Assembly: GCA_934716995.1 (NCBI GenBank)
Contig: CAKUYO010000007.1
Coordinates: 35,716-99,715 of the forward strand
Reading direction: 5' to 3'
Length of the DNA: 64,000 nucleotides
DNA from: an uncultured Bacteroidales bacterium
Lineage (GTDB): Bacteria; Bacteroidota; Bacteroidia; Bacteroidales; Paludibacteraceae
Position 1 is the stretch's first letter; every line of letters begins with the position of its first letter. Shown piece after piece: positions 43,083-50,499 of this stretch. The position numbers and the translations under genes are program-made. A model generated the notes under the pieces. It had not been told where the DNA came from. It saw nothing but the letters and a program-made list of their open reading frames with translations, and did not search any database.

Positions 43083-44714
43083 TTACATCATTCCGCCCAT
43101 ACCGGGGTTGGGCATAGCGGCGGGAGCGGGGTTCTCCTCTTTCTTGTCCACAATGACGCACTCGGTGGTAAGGAACATACCTGCGATAGAAGCAGCGTTC
43201 TCCAGAGCCACACGGGTAACCTTCGCGGGGTCAACTACACCGGCCGCTTTCAAGTTTTCGTAGGTGTCTTCGCGGGCATTGTAACCGAAATCGCCTTCGC
43301 CCGAACGAACCTTGTCCACAACCACTGCACCCTCTTTGCCGGTGTTGGTAACAATCTGACGCAACGGCTCCTCGATAGCACGGCGGACAATCTCGATACC
43401 TGTCTGCTCGTCTTCGTTGTCGCCTTTGAGCGTATCCAAAGCCTTCTGGGCGCGGATATATGCCACACCGCCACCGGCTACGATACCTTCTTCGATAGCC
43501 GCACGCGTTGCACTCAGCGCATCGTCCACACGGTCTTTCTTCTCTTTCATCTCTACCTCGCTGGCTGCACCTACGTTCAGTTGTGCTACACCGCCTGCCA
43601 ATTTGGCAAGACGCTCTTGCAGTTTCTCTTTGTCGTAGGTCGATTTGGTAGCCGCAATCTGTGCCTTGATTTGTGCAACACGGTTGGCAATAGCCTCTTT
43701 GTCGCCCGCACCGTTCACAATCGTGGTGTTCTCTTTGTTGACGTTGATACTCTCTGCCGTGCCGAGCATATCAATGGTGGCGTTCTCGAGTTTGATACCC
43801 TTCTCCTCGCTGATGACGGTACCGCCCGTCAGGATAGCGATGTCTTCCAGCATCTCTTTGCGGCGGTCGCCGAAGCCCGGAGCCTTGACGGCACATATCT
43901 TCAGTTGCGCACGCAAACGGTTGACTACCAGCGTGGTCAGTGCCTCGCTATCTACATCCTCTGCAATAATCAGCAACGGACGACCGCTCTGTACTGCGGG
44001 TTCGAGTACGGGCAGCAATTCTTTGAGGTTTGATATCTTCTTGTCGTAGATCAGGATATACGGCTTGTCCATCTCTACCTCCATTGTCTCGGTGTTGGTT
44101 ACGAAATACGGACTGATGTATCCGCGGTCGAACTGCATACCTTGTACCACATCGATCGTGGTGTCCATACCTTTGGCCTCGCCGATGGTGATCACACCGT
44201 CTTTGCTTACTTTGCGCATAGCGTCGGCAATCAGTTTGCCGATCTCGGCATCGTTGTTGGCGGATATGGTAGCCACCTGCTCAATCTTGTCGAAATCATT
44301 GCCTACTACCTCGCTCTGTTTCTTTATCTCAGCCACAACGGTGCTGACAGCCTTGTCAATACCGCGTTTCAGATCCATCGGGTTAGCCCCGGCGGTAACG
44401 TTTTTCAGTCCTACGCCTACGATGGCTTGTGCCAGTACGGTTGCCGTCGTTGTACCATCGCCTGCCTGGTCGCCGGTCTTCGATGCTACCTCTTTCACTA
44501 ATTGTGCACCCAAGTTCTCTGCTGCGTCAGCCAACTCAATCTCTTTGGCTACCGTAACACCGTCTTTCGTGATGTGCGGAGCACCGTATTTCTTGTCAAT
44601 GATGACGTTGCGTCCCTTCGGACCGAGCGTTACTTTTACTGCATTAGCCAACTGGTCAACGCCTTTTTTCAGAGCCTCGCGAGCCTCTGTATTGTATGTG
44701 ATTTCCTTTGCCAT
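43083..44714 (-). CDS. groL: Chaperonin GroEL (60 kDa)
   Basis: 543 residues, full length. Canonical start KEITYNTEAREALKKGVDQLANAVKVTLGPKGRNV, ATP-site GDGTTTATVLAQ, apical-domain QFDRGYISPYFVTN and the C-terminal Gly/Met tail NPGMGGMM. It forms the tetradecameric folding chamber with GroES. It lies downstream of groS, separated by an 87-bp AT-rich gap with AATTCATA repeats. Confidence 0.97.
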   Translation of the reverse strand: MAKEITYNTEAREALKKGVDQLANAVKVTLGPKGRNVIIDKKYGAPHITKDGVTVAKEIELADAAENLGAQLVKEVASKTGDQAGDGTTTATVLAQAIVGVGLKNVTAGANPMDLKRGIDKAVSTVVAEIKKQSEVVGNDFDKIEQVATISANNDAEIGKLIADAMRKVSKDGVITIGEAKGMDTTIDVVQGMQFDRGYISPYFVTNTETMEVEMDKPYILIYDKKISNLKELLPVLEPAVQSGRPLLIIAEDVDSEALTTLVVNRLRAQLKICAVKAPGFGDRRKEMLEDIAILTGGTVISEEKGIKLENATIDMLGTAESINVNKENTTIVNGAGDKEAIANRVAQIKAQIAATKSTYDKEKLQERLAKLAGGVAQLNVGAASEVEMKEKKDRVDDALSATRAAIEEGIVAGGGVAYIRAQKALDTLKGDNEDEQTGIEIVRRAIEEPLRQIVTNTGKEGAVVVDKVRSGEGDFGYNAREDTYENLKAAGVVDPAKVTRVALENAASIAGMFLTTECVIVDKKEENPAPAAMPNPGMGGMM

Positions 44715-44801
44715 AGTTGTAAGTCAATTTGTAAGTTTGTAAATGTGCAAATTAGAAAAATGAACTCATCTGAATTCATAATTCTAAATTCATAATTAGC
44801 A

Positions 44802-45077
44802 TTACCCGAGCACTGCGAGCACGTCGCTTTGACGCATAATCAGATATTTCTCGCCTTCGTATTCGAGTTCTGTGCCGGCATATTTGCCATAGAGCACTTG
44901 GTCGCCTGCTTTGAGCACCATCTCCTCGTCTTTGGTACCTTTGCCTACAGCCAAAACCTCTCCGCGAAGCGGTTTCTCTTTTGCGCTATCGGGGATGATG
45001 ATACCGCCTACGGTTTTCTCTTCTGCAGCCACGGGCTTTACCAATACGCGGTCTGCTAACGGTTGAATCTTACTCAT
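44802..45077 (-). CDS. groS: Co-chaperonin GroES (10 kDa)
   Basis: 91 residues with the full GroES pattern: IQPLADRVLVKPVAAEEKTVGGIIIPDSA (mobile loop), GDQVLYGKYAGTELEYEGEKYLIMRQSDVLAVL. It caps the GroEL cavity. It is the first gene of the groS-groL operon. Confidence 0.97.
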   Translation of the reverse strand: MSKIQPLADRVLVKPVAAEEKTVGGIIIPDSAKEKPLRGEVLAVGKGTKDEEMVLKAGDQVLYGKYAGTELEYEGEKYLIMRQSDVLAVLG

Positions 45078-45185
45078 GATATTTTAGTTTTTAGAATTTG
45101 TAAATTTGTGCATTACGCATTGTCAAAAGTGCGGGCTTCGGTCGGCTTTCCATACCCTGCCTTCCTACGCCCCCGCTCTCTCTTT

Positions 45186-45260
45186 CTCAAACTCTGTGCC
45201 AAAAAGTCATTTGCCATCTTTGGCAGTATTCCGACTGACAGTTTGGCAGCACTATTCCTC
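45186..45260 (-). promoter_or_regulatory. Candidate stress promoter of groS with upstream inverted repeats
   Basis: On the minus strand TGGCAC-N5-TTGA (45201-45186) aligns with the sigma-54 -24/-12 pattern except for the last base of the -12 box. Upstream lie TGCCA-N4-TGGCA (45212-45225) and further TGACAGTTTGGCA half-sites (to about 45259). A regular TAnnTTTG box was not found upstream of groS. This is an inference. Confidence 0.4.
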
Positions 45261-45319
45261 ACTAAATAGCAGGCTGTGGCATTATGCATTGTATATACGG
45301 AATATACAATTTCTATATT

Positions 45320-45367
45320 TTGTAATACCGATTACGTAGAAAAGACGTAGAAAGGACGTAGAAAGAA
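45320..45367. repeat. 48-bp dispersed repeat, second copy
   Basis: Identical to 4477-4524 over 48 bp, with three 11-bp ACGTAGAAA units. It follows a palindrome ATTGTATAT/ATATACAAT at 45288-45310. Confidence 0.88.
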
Positions 45368-45562
45368 TTCGAGTTTGTGCGGCTTTCGAACTACGTTTTT
45401 ATGCATAATATTCACTTTTTATGCAAATTATTCTTTCCAGTTTGGGGTTCTTTGTCCAGATTATGTCGGCATATTTCTGAAATTATGTACATCGTTTTTA
45501 GGGTGTATCATCTTATTTTTGAGTCCTAATTTCTTGATTTATATAGAAAAACGCGATTCTCA

Positions 45563-45595
45563 TTTGGAAATATCAAAAAAAAGTTGTACCTTTGC
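45563..45595 (+). promoter_or_regulatory. Promoter upstream of the tRNA-Arg and rpoD
   Basis: TTTG (45563-45566), a 20-bp A-rich spacer, TACCTTTG (45587-45594). The transcript would start near 45601 and carry a leader of about 340 nt before the tRNA. Confidence 0.72.
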
Positions 45596-45733
45596 GCGCT
45601 TTTTGTCCGATTAGACTTGTTCAAATACCCTAAACAGGCAAAATTGTGTGCAAACAAGTCGATGACCCTTTGCATTATTATATTATGTAGTAACGCAATA
45701 TGTTATATATGATGTGTATTGCACCACTCAAAT

Positions 45734-45912
45734 CAAAATGACAAAACTTGTTTTGTCATTTTGAAGAGGAGAAACTTATGTAGCATAAAACCCGCGCAGC
45801 GGGTTTCTGTTGCGGAATAATATAGTGTAGTTGCACTAATCAACAACAAAAATGCGTTTTTGTTGTTGAAGAGGAGGAGTTGCGGAGCGCTAAAACTCGC
45901 AAAGCGAGTTTT
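45734..45912 (+). repeat. Two tandem hairpin modules ahead of tRNA-Arg
   Basis: Module 1: CAAAATGACAAAA/TTTTGTCATTTTG (45734-45763), AAGAGGAG, then AAACCCGC-GCA-GCGGGTTT (45788-45806). Module 2, 107 bp later: CAACAACAAAAA/TTTTTGTTGTTG (45841-45868), AAGAGGAG, then AAAACTCGC-AAA-GCGAGTTTT (45892-45912). The stems differ in sequence but keep their pairing and the shared AAGAGGAG. Confidence 0.8.
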
Positions 45913-45938
45913 CTTTCGCGTAGCACACTCCGACGACA

Positions 45939-46012
45939 GGTCTGGTAGCTCAGCTGGATAGAGCAACAGCCTTCTAAGCTGTGGGTCTCGGGTTCGAATC
46001 CCGACCGGATCA
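45939..46012 (+). tRNA. tRNA-Arg (anticodon TCT)
   Basis: 74-nt cloverleaf. The acceptor stem GGTCTGG / CCGGATC includes two G-U pairs. The D arm is TAGCTCAGCTGGATAGAGC. The anticodon stem ACAGC/GCTGT carries loop CTTCTAA, anticodon at 45973-45975. The T arm is CGGGTTCGAATCCCG and the discriminator base A. The 3' CCA is not encoded in full (CCT follows). It reads AGA and AGG codons. Confidence 0.96.
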
Positions 46013-46139
46013 CCTAATTTATTCAAAAAACGGTGGAAGACCGCTGAAAAAGATGACAGCATAGCCTTTCTCGGGCTGTTGTTGTCGTCTTTGTACCGCA
46101 ATTTATTGCGCATATGGCGGCAGACATCCAAACTAAATT

Positions 46140-47000
46140 ATGCGTCAATTAAAGATTACTAAATCCATTACGAACCGTGAATCGGCTTCGCTTGACAAGT
46201 ATCTGCAAGAGATTGGTCGGGAGGAACTTATCACGGTAGAGGAAGAAGTGGAATTGGCAGGTCGTATTCGTAATGGCGACCGTGCCGCGTTGGAGAAACT
46301 GACACGCTCAAACCTGCGTTTTGTGGTGTCGGTGGCGAAACAGTATCAAAATCAAGGGCTCAGTCTCCCCGACCTGATCAACGAGGGTAATCTCGGGCTT
46401 ATCAAGGCGGCGGAGAAATTCGATGAAACACGTGGTTTCAAGTTCATCTCTTATGCCGTGTGGTGGATTCGCCAGTCTATCCTCCAGGCGTTGGCAGAAC
46501 AATCCCGTATCGTGCGCCTGCCGCTCAACCAGGTGGGTTCGCTTAACAAGATCAACAAGGCATACCAGCGTTTTGAGCAGGAGCATGAGCGCAAACCGTC
46601 GGCGGAGGAACTGGCAGAGGAACTGGATATTCCGGTGGACAAGATTGCCGATACACTCAAGATGTCCGGACGCCACGTGAGTGTGGACGCACCGTTTGTA
46701 GAGGGCGAGGACAACTGCCTGATTGATGTGATGGTCAATGAGGACTCGCCTAATGCCGACCGCGGACTGATCAACGAATCGCTTTCTACCGAGATAGCCC
46801 GTGCTTTGGCTACGCTTACTCCGCGCGAGGCGGATATCCTGCGTAAGTTCTTCGGTATCGGTACCCCCGAGAAGACTCTCGAAGAGATTGGCGAAGAACT
46901 GCACCTTACCCGTGAGCGTGTCCGCCAGATCAAGGAGAAAGCCATCCGCAAACTCTATACGGGACAACGCAGCAAAACGCTCCAGACCTATTTGGGATAA
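46140..47000 (+). CDS. rpoD: Primary sigma factor (RpoD/SigA type)
   Basis: 286 residues, the short form usual in Bacteroidota, lacking region 1.1. Region 1.2 SLDKYLQEIGREELIT, region 2 (RSNLRFVVSVAKQYQNQGLSLPDLINEGN, FISYAVWWIRQSI), region 3, and region 4 with LTPREADILRKFFGI and the helix-turn-helix LTRERVRQIKEKAIRKL. It should recognise the TTTG/TAnnTTTG promoters seen throughout this window. It lies 127 bp downstream of the tRNA and is probably co-transcribed with it. Confidence 0.97.
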   Translation: MRQLKITKSITNRESASLDKYLQEIGREELITVEEEVELAGRIRNGDRAALEKLTRSNLRFVVSVAKQYQNQGLSLPDLINEGNLGLIKAAEKFDETRGFKFISYAVWWIRQSILQALAEQSRIVRLPLNQVGSLNKINKAYQRFEQEHERKPSAEELAEELDIPVDKIADTLKMSGRHVSVDAPFVEGEDNCLIDVMVNEDSPNADRGLINESLSTEIARALATLTPREADILRKFFGIGTPEKTLEEIGEELHLTRERVRQIKEKAIRKLYTGQRSKTLQTYLG

Positions 47001-47041
47001 AAGCCCGTTGTGGCAATATAAAAATATAAAATAATATACTG

Positions 47042-47081
47042 AAAACGGCTGCCTGACACTCGTCAGGCAGCCGTTTTTGTA
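47042..47081. terminator. Bidirectional terminator between rpoD and the trmH-like gene
   Basis: AAAACGGCTGCCTGAC / GTCAGGCAGCCGTTTT over 16 bp with a 4-nt loop, followed by TTTGT. The A run on the other side makes it usable from the convergent minus-strand gene as well. Confidence 0.93.
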
Positions 47082-47096
47082 TCTATTCCGTTTTTG

Positions 47097-47639
47097 TTAT
47101 TGCCGTAGCGCGGTGGAGAGTTCATATAGCACGATGCCGGCGGTAACACTCACATTGAGCGAGTGTTTGGTGCCATACTGCGGTATCTCTATACACGCAT
47201 CGCAGGCATCCACCACCTCCTGCTGCACACCGAACACCTCATGCCCCAATACGACGGCAATACCTTTGGTCTTCTCGGTGAGCAAGTCCTGTTTGGCTTG
47301 CTCGAGGGTAATGGAGTCGTGTGCCTGCTCGATGGCATAGACGCGATAACCGCGCTCGTGGAGCGCACGGACGGCATCCGTTGTGTTGTCAAAGTGCTGC
47401 CAATCCACCGTCAGTTCTGCGCCGAGTGCCGTCTTGTGTATCTCGGGATTGGGCGGGCAGCAGCAGATACCGCACAGACAGAGTCCCTCCAACAGGAACG
47501 CATCGGCAGTACGGAACACCGCCCCTACGTTGTGCTGGCTGCGGACGTTGTCCAGCACTACCACAAAAGGCAGTTTCTCGGCTTGGTGGAATGCCTCCGG
47601 TGTGAGGCGGTTCATCTCTTGTGTGGATAGTTTTTTCAT
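47097..47639 (-). CDS. TrmH/SpoU-family RNA 2'-O-methyltransferase
   Basis: 180 residues from the ATG at 47639. SPOUT motifs: NVRSQHNVGAVFRTADAF (motif 1), IAVVLGHEVFGV (motif 2) and KHSLNVSVTAGIVLYE (motif 3). It methylates a ribose in tRNA or rRNA with SAM; the target is not known. The Shine-Dalgarno-like AAAGGAG just upstream lies within a MITE-like element whose end touches the start codon. A longer TTG start would fall inside that element and is not preferred. Confidence 0.88.
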   Translation of the reverse strand: MKKLSTQEMNRLTPEAFHQAEKLPFVVVLDNVRSQHNVGAVFRTADAFLLEGLCLCGICCCPPNPEIHKTALGAELTVDWQHFDNTTDAVRALHERGYRVYAIEQAHDSITLEQAKQDLLTEKTKGIAVVLGHEVFGVQQEVVDACDACIEIPQYGTKHSLNVSVTAGIVLYELSTALRQ

Positions 47640-47640
47640 A

Positions 47641-47718
47641 AAACTCCTTTGCCGCAAGCGGCAAGAAATCTAATAAATCTCTTATTCTGATTACCTTAAA
47701 TCTTACCGCCTACGGCGT
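47641..47718 (-). mobile_element. MITE-like element, truncated copy E, abutting the trmH-like start
   Basis: Read on the minus strand: GCCGTAGGCGGTAAGATTTAAGG, then AGATTTCTTGCC, hairpin TTGCCGC-TT-GCGGCAA and AAAGGAGTTTT directly before ATG. Both terminal repeats are missing. It fills the whole gap between rimM and the methyltransferase gene. Confidence 0.8.
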
Positions 47719-47719
47719 T

Positions 47720-48220
47720 TTACAATCCTTCAGGCAGAGAGACATAGAGGATATGCTGTTGGTCGTCAATGCGGCGGATTAGGTCTTCGTGGATAGGCAA
47801 CAGGCGACCGTCTTCCATTTCGAGGAGAGTGTTGATGGTCGATTCGTCCACCGACAGCACTTTGCCCAATGTCCCCTGTGTGTCGTCCTCTATGGTGTAT
47901 CCTTTCAGGTCTTGCCAGGTCATCTGTTCCTGTTCGTCCCCGGTGAGGTCGCGGCGGAGCATATAGGCGGTGCAACCGGTCAGTCGTGCAGCCTGTTCCT
48001 CGGTATCTACACCCGTCAGACGGAAAATGAGTGTGTCTGCCCCTTTGCCGCGCCAGTCTTCTACCCTGAACGGCACAAGAATACCGTCTATGTCGAGAAT
48101 AAGAAAGTCGGCTTCGGCATTGTCCCAATACTCGTTATCCATCTGGCATTGTATCTCGCCCTGTTTGCCGTGCGGGCGGCGGAGCGTGCCAATCTGTATC
48201 ACTTCGGCGGGTAAAATCAT
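47720..48220 (-). CDS. rimM: Ribosome maturation factor RimM
   Basis: 166 residues from the ATG at 48220. The N-terminal reductase-like barrel begins EVIQIGTLRRPHGKQGEIQC, the family's IGxxxxxHGxxGE pattern, and includes FLILDIDGILVPFRVE. The C-terminal PRC barrel includes GKVLSVDESTINTLLEM. It helps mature the 30S head. Longer upstream readings fall in tandem repeats. Confidence 0.92.
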   Translation of the reverse strand: MILPAEVIQIGTLRRPHGKQGEIQCQMDNEYWDNAEADFLILDIDGILVPFRVEDWRGKGADTLIFRLTGVDTEEQAARLTGCTAYMLRRDLTGDEQEQMTWQDLKGYTIEDDTQGTLGKVLSVDESTINTLLEMEDGRLLPIHEDLIRRIDDQQHILYVSLPEGL

Positions 48221-48221
48221 A

Positions 48222-48278
48222 GTTTGTGGCTGCGCGTTTGTGGTTGTACGTTTATGGTTACATGTTTGTGGTGTTGCG
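48222..48278 (-). repeat. CCACAAACG-type tandem repeat
   Basis: On the minus strand: units ACCACAAACATG, ACCATAAACGT, ACCACAAACGCG and CCACAAAC repeat every 14-17 bp. A sister array lies before rimP at 37395-37450. Confidence 0.75.
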
Positions 48279-48761
48279 TTAGTTGCGGACGGTGAGTATC
48301 TCACCCGAGTAGAGGGTGGAGTAGCGGCGGAGTGCCTCATGGGAGATACCCTGTGAGGGCGTGCCATATACGTCTAAGTTGTATTGCTCGCCGCACACCG
48401 GGCAGGTGGCGAATAGTCCGTTAATCTCCACCGGTTGGTCTTGCCGCAAACATTTGGGGCAGCACAGGTCGTATGCCAAGTATTCGCTGTTGCCTGATAT
48501 ATAGACCACTACGCCCGCATAGCCGAACATGTCTCCCGTAGCCTGACGGGGCATAGTCTGCCCGTTGAAGTGGTAGCCGTCCTTGTCCAGTATGGTGTAA
48601 GAATAGATGTTGGTCGGTTTGAAATGTACAAAGAATGCCAAGCGTGTATCTATCTTTGCGGAAACAGGGTAGGTGGGCACCGAACTGCGGAAAGTGGTAT
48701 CTTCGCAGGCGGAGCATAGAAAGAGCAAAGCAGGCAATATGTACCGCCACAGACGTTGCAT
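48279..48761 (-). CDS. Lipoprotein with zinc-ribbon-like cysteines
   Basis: 160 residues with lipobox CSAC (C19). The second half has CCPKC and CPVC pairs about 20 residues apart, followed by GEQYNLDVYGTPSQGISHEALRRY. This resembles a Rieske-like or zinc-ribbon fold without the Rieske histidines. I know it only as a conserved Bacteroidales hypothetical. It lies one base after the FKBP-type gene, so the two are probably co-transcribed. Confidence 0.72.
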   Translation of the reverse strand: MQRLWRYILPALLFLCSACEDTTFRSSVPTYPVSAKIDTRLAFFVHFKPTNIYSYTILDKDGYHFNGQTMPRQATGDMFGYAGVVVYISGNSEYLAYDLCCPKCLRQDQPVEINGLFATCPVCGEQYNLDVYGTPSQGISHEALRRYSTLYSGEILTVRN

Positions 48762-48762
48762 A

Positions 48763-49281
48763 TCAGTTACTTACACTGCTGAGATGGACGTTGAAGATCA
48801 TTACTGAGTAGGGGGGAATATAACTGGATGTTCCTTCCGTTCCGTTCCCTTCGGCATCACCGATCTTGTCGTTGGTAAAGACCTCTTCGTCATACCCGAG
48901 ATAGTATGGTATATAGATTTCAATGTCGCCGTGGGTATGTATCTTGCGCAATGCCTCCGAGAAACCGCTTACAAGATTTGACATTGTAAATTGTGCTGTC
49001 CCGCCGTCGAACTGATAGCCGTTGATTAGTTTGCCCGTGTAGTCGCATATTATGGTACTGCTTGCGTTAGGACGTGTCTCATTGGGTGTAGGGTCGGCAA
49101 TAATGCGATATTGCAGTCCGTCGGATAGCACATAAAAATTAGAATCTCCCTCGTGGGCGGTGATGTTCTGCTCCAACCAAAGGTCGTTCTGTGCTTTCCA
49201 GTCCATCCATTGGTTCTCCTTGCAGCCTGCCAGCAGTGCCGCAAAGAAAGTAAGTATCAAAAATTTATATTTCATATTCAT
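48763..49281 (-). CDS. FKBP-type peptidyl-prolyl isomerase lipoprotein
   Basis: 172 residues with lipobox LAGC (C20). The FKBP domain covers about 50-170: VLSDGLQYRIIADPT, ICDYTGKLINGYQFDGG and GFSEALRKIHTHGDIEIYIPYYLGY, then IPPYSVMIFNVHL. It would assist folding of envelope proteins in the periplasm. Upstream lies a TTCTTTG heptamer array. Confidence 0.88.
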   Translation of the reverse strand: MNMKYKFLILTFFAALLAGCKENQWMDWKAQNDLWLEQNITAHEGDSNFYVLSDGLQYRIIADPTPNETRPNASSTIICDYTGKLINGYQFDGGTAQFTMSNLVSGFSEALRKIHTHGDIEIYIPYYLGYDEEVFTNDKIGDAEGNGTEGTSSYIPPYSVMIFNVHLSSVSN

Positions 49282-49330
49282 TCTTTGTTCTTTGTTCTTT
49301 GTTCTTTGTCCATTGTTCTTTGTCCATTGT
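49279..49330. repeat. TTCTTTG heptamer array
   Basis: Seven units of 7 bp (TTCTTTG with TCCATTG variants) fill the whole gap between the FKBP-type and EnvC-like genes. Confidence 0.9.
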
Positions 49331-49332
49331 CC

Positions 49333-50499
49333 CTACTTGCATAGCCACAGGCTCGGGTTGAGGATTGTGCGGTCCTGATATACTTGGAAATAGAGTTCGG
49401 TCTTGTTGTCCTGCTCGGGGTCGGAGTAGATCGTACCGAGTTTCTGTTTGGTTTCTACTTTGTCGCCCTGCTTGACCGCCAGTTTGCTCAGGTTGGAATA
49501 CACGGTGCGGTAGTTGCCATGCTGCACAATGACGGCATAGGTGTTGCCCACAAGGAAACAACTTGTAACCTCTCCTTTATATACCGCCCGTGCGGAAGCC
49601 CCGGCGGTGGTTTGCAGATAGATACCCTTGTTGTCGGTTACCACGTGTTCATACACAGGATGTTGCTGTTTGCCGAACCGCCCGCTGATAAAGCCTTTTT
49701 CCACCGGCCACGGTAGTTTGCCCTTGTTCTGCTCGAAACCGCCTGCCACGAGTTTCTGCTCCTTGGTAAGGGTGGTCTTGGTCGCAGTCTGCTTGCGCAC
49801 CATCTCGTCGATTTTCTTGTTGAGTTGGGCGGCCTGTTGCTGCTGTTTCTTGAGTTTGGCACCGAGGTCTTTCTCCTGTTTTTTCAGTTGGGTGAGCATC
49901 GACTGGTGCTTTTTCTCGTCGCGTGCAAGGTTCTCCTGCTGCCGTTTGCGGCTCTGGAGTGCCTCTTGTTTGGTTTTGCGGTGTTCTTGCAGGGCGTCAT
50001 TCTGAATGTCGATCTCGGTTTGCGTGCGCTCGATACGCTCTACCTGTTCCTGCCGGAACTTGGCAAACTCCTGCATATAGCGCACACGGCGCACCATCTG
50101 CTGGAAACTGTCGGACGACAATACGAAGAGCAGGGGCGACTGCTGCATTTGTGCATAGTGGCTCTCGCGCACGAGACGGGCGTAGTCGGCTTTGTAGGTC
50201 TCGAGGTCGGACTGGAGCGAGTCGCGTTTCTGCCCGAGGAGTACCATCTCGTCGTCGAGGGCGGTTATCTCGTTGCCGAGGGTGTGGATGAGTTGCCGCT
50301 GTGTCTTGATGTTCTTGTTGAGCAGTTGCAGTTTGTTGAGTGTCGCCGTCTCGTTCTGCTTGGTCTGGTTGAGCATCTTGTTGGTGTTCTCAATCTGCTT
50401 TTGCAGTTCCTGCTGTTTCTTTTGCAGGTTCTTGACCGACTCCGCATTGGCGTTCAGTGCAAGGAGACAGATACATATATATATGAGCAGTCGTTTCAT
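49333..50499 (-). CDS. EnvC-like M23-family murein hydrolase activator
   Basis: 388 residues. Signal peptide (NANAES), a long coiled coil to about residue 255 (QKKQQELQKQIENTNKML), and a C-terminal LytM/M23 fold (GIYLQTTAGASARAVYKGEV, VIVQHGNYRTVYSNLSKL). The catalytic HxH is replaced by YFQ, and the first zinc-ligand motif HxxxD is absent, as in EnvC. It is therefore probably an amidase activator in cell division rather than a peptidase. The ATG overlaps the stop of the DUF4292 gene. Confidence 0.88.
   Translation of the reverse strand: MKRLLIYICICLLALNANAESVKNLQKKQQELQKQIENTNKMLNQTKQNETATLNKLQLLNKNIKTQRQLIHTLGNEITALDDEMVLLGQKRDSLQSDLETYKADYARLVRESHYAQMQQSPLLFVLSSDSFQQMVRRVRYMQEFAKFRQEQVERIERTQTEIDIQNDALQEHRKTKQEALQSRKRQQENLARDEKKHQSMLTQLKKQEKDLGAKLKKQQQQAAQLNKKIDEMVRKQTATKTTLTKEQKLVAGGFEQNKGKLPWPVEKGFISGRFGKQQHPVYEHVVTDNKGIYLQTTAGASARAVYKGEVTSCFLVGNTYAVIVQHGNYRTVYSNLSKLAVKQGDKVETKQKLGTIYSDPEQDNKTELYFQVYQDRTILNPSLWLCK

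Noticed and set aside
45375..45614. 79-residue plus-strand protein upstream of the tRNA
   Set aside because: It is read across the promoter at 45563-45595 and has phenylalanine-rich, low-information sequence.
47640..47657. TTG start six codons upstream for the trmH-like gene
   Set aside because: Those codons are the hairpin and AAAGGAG of the MITE-like element, and the ATG at 47639 has ideal spacing to AGGAG.
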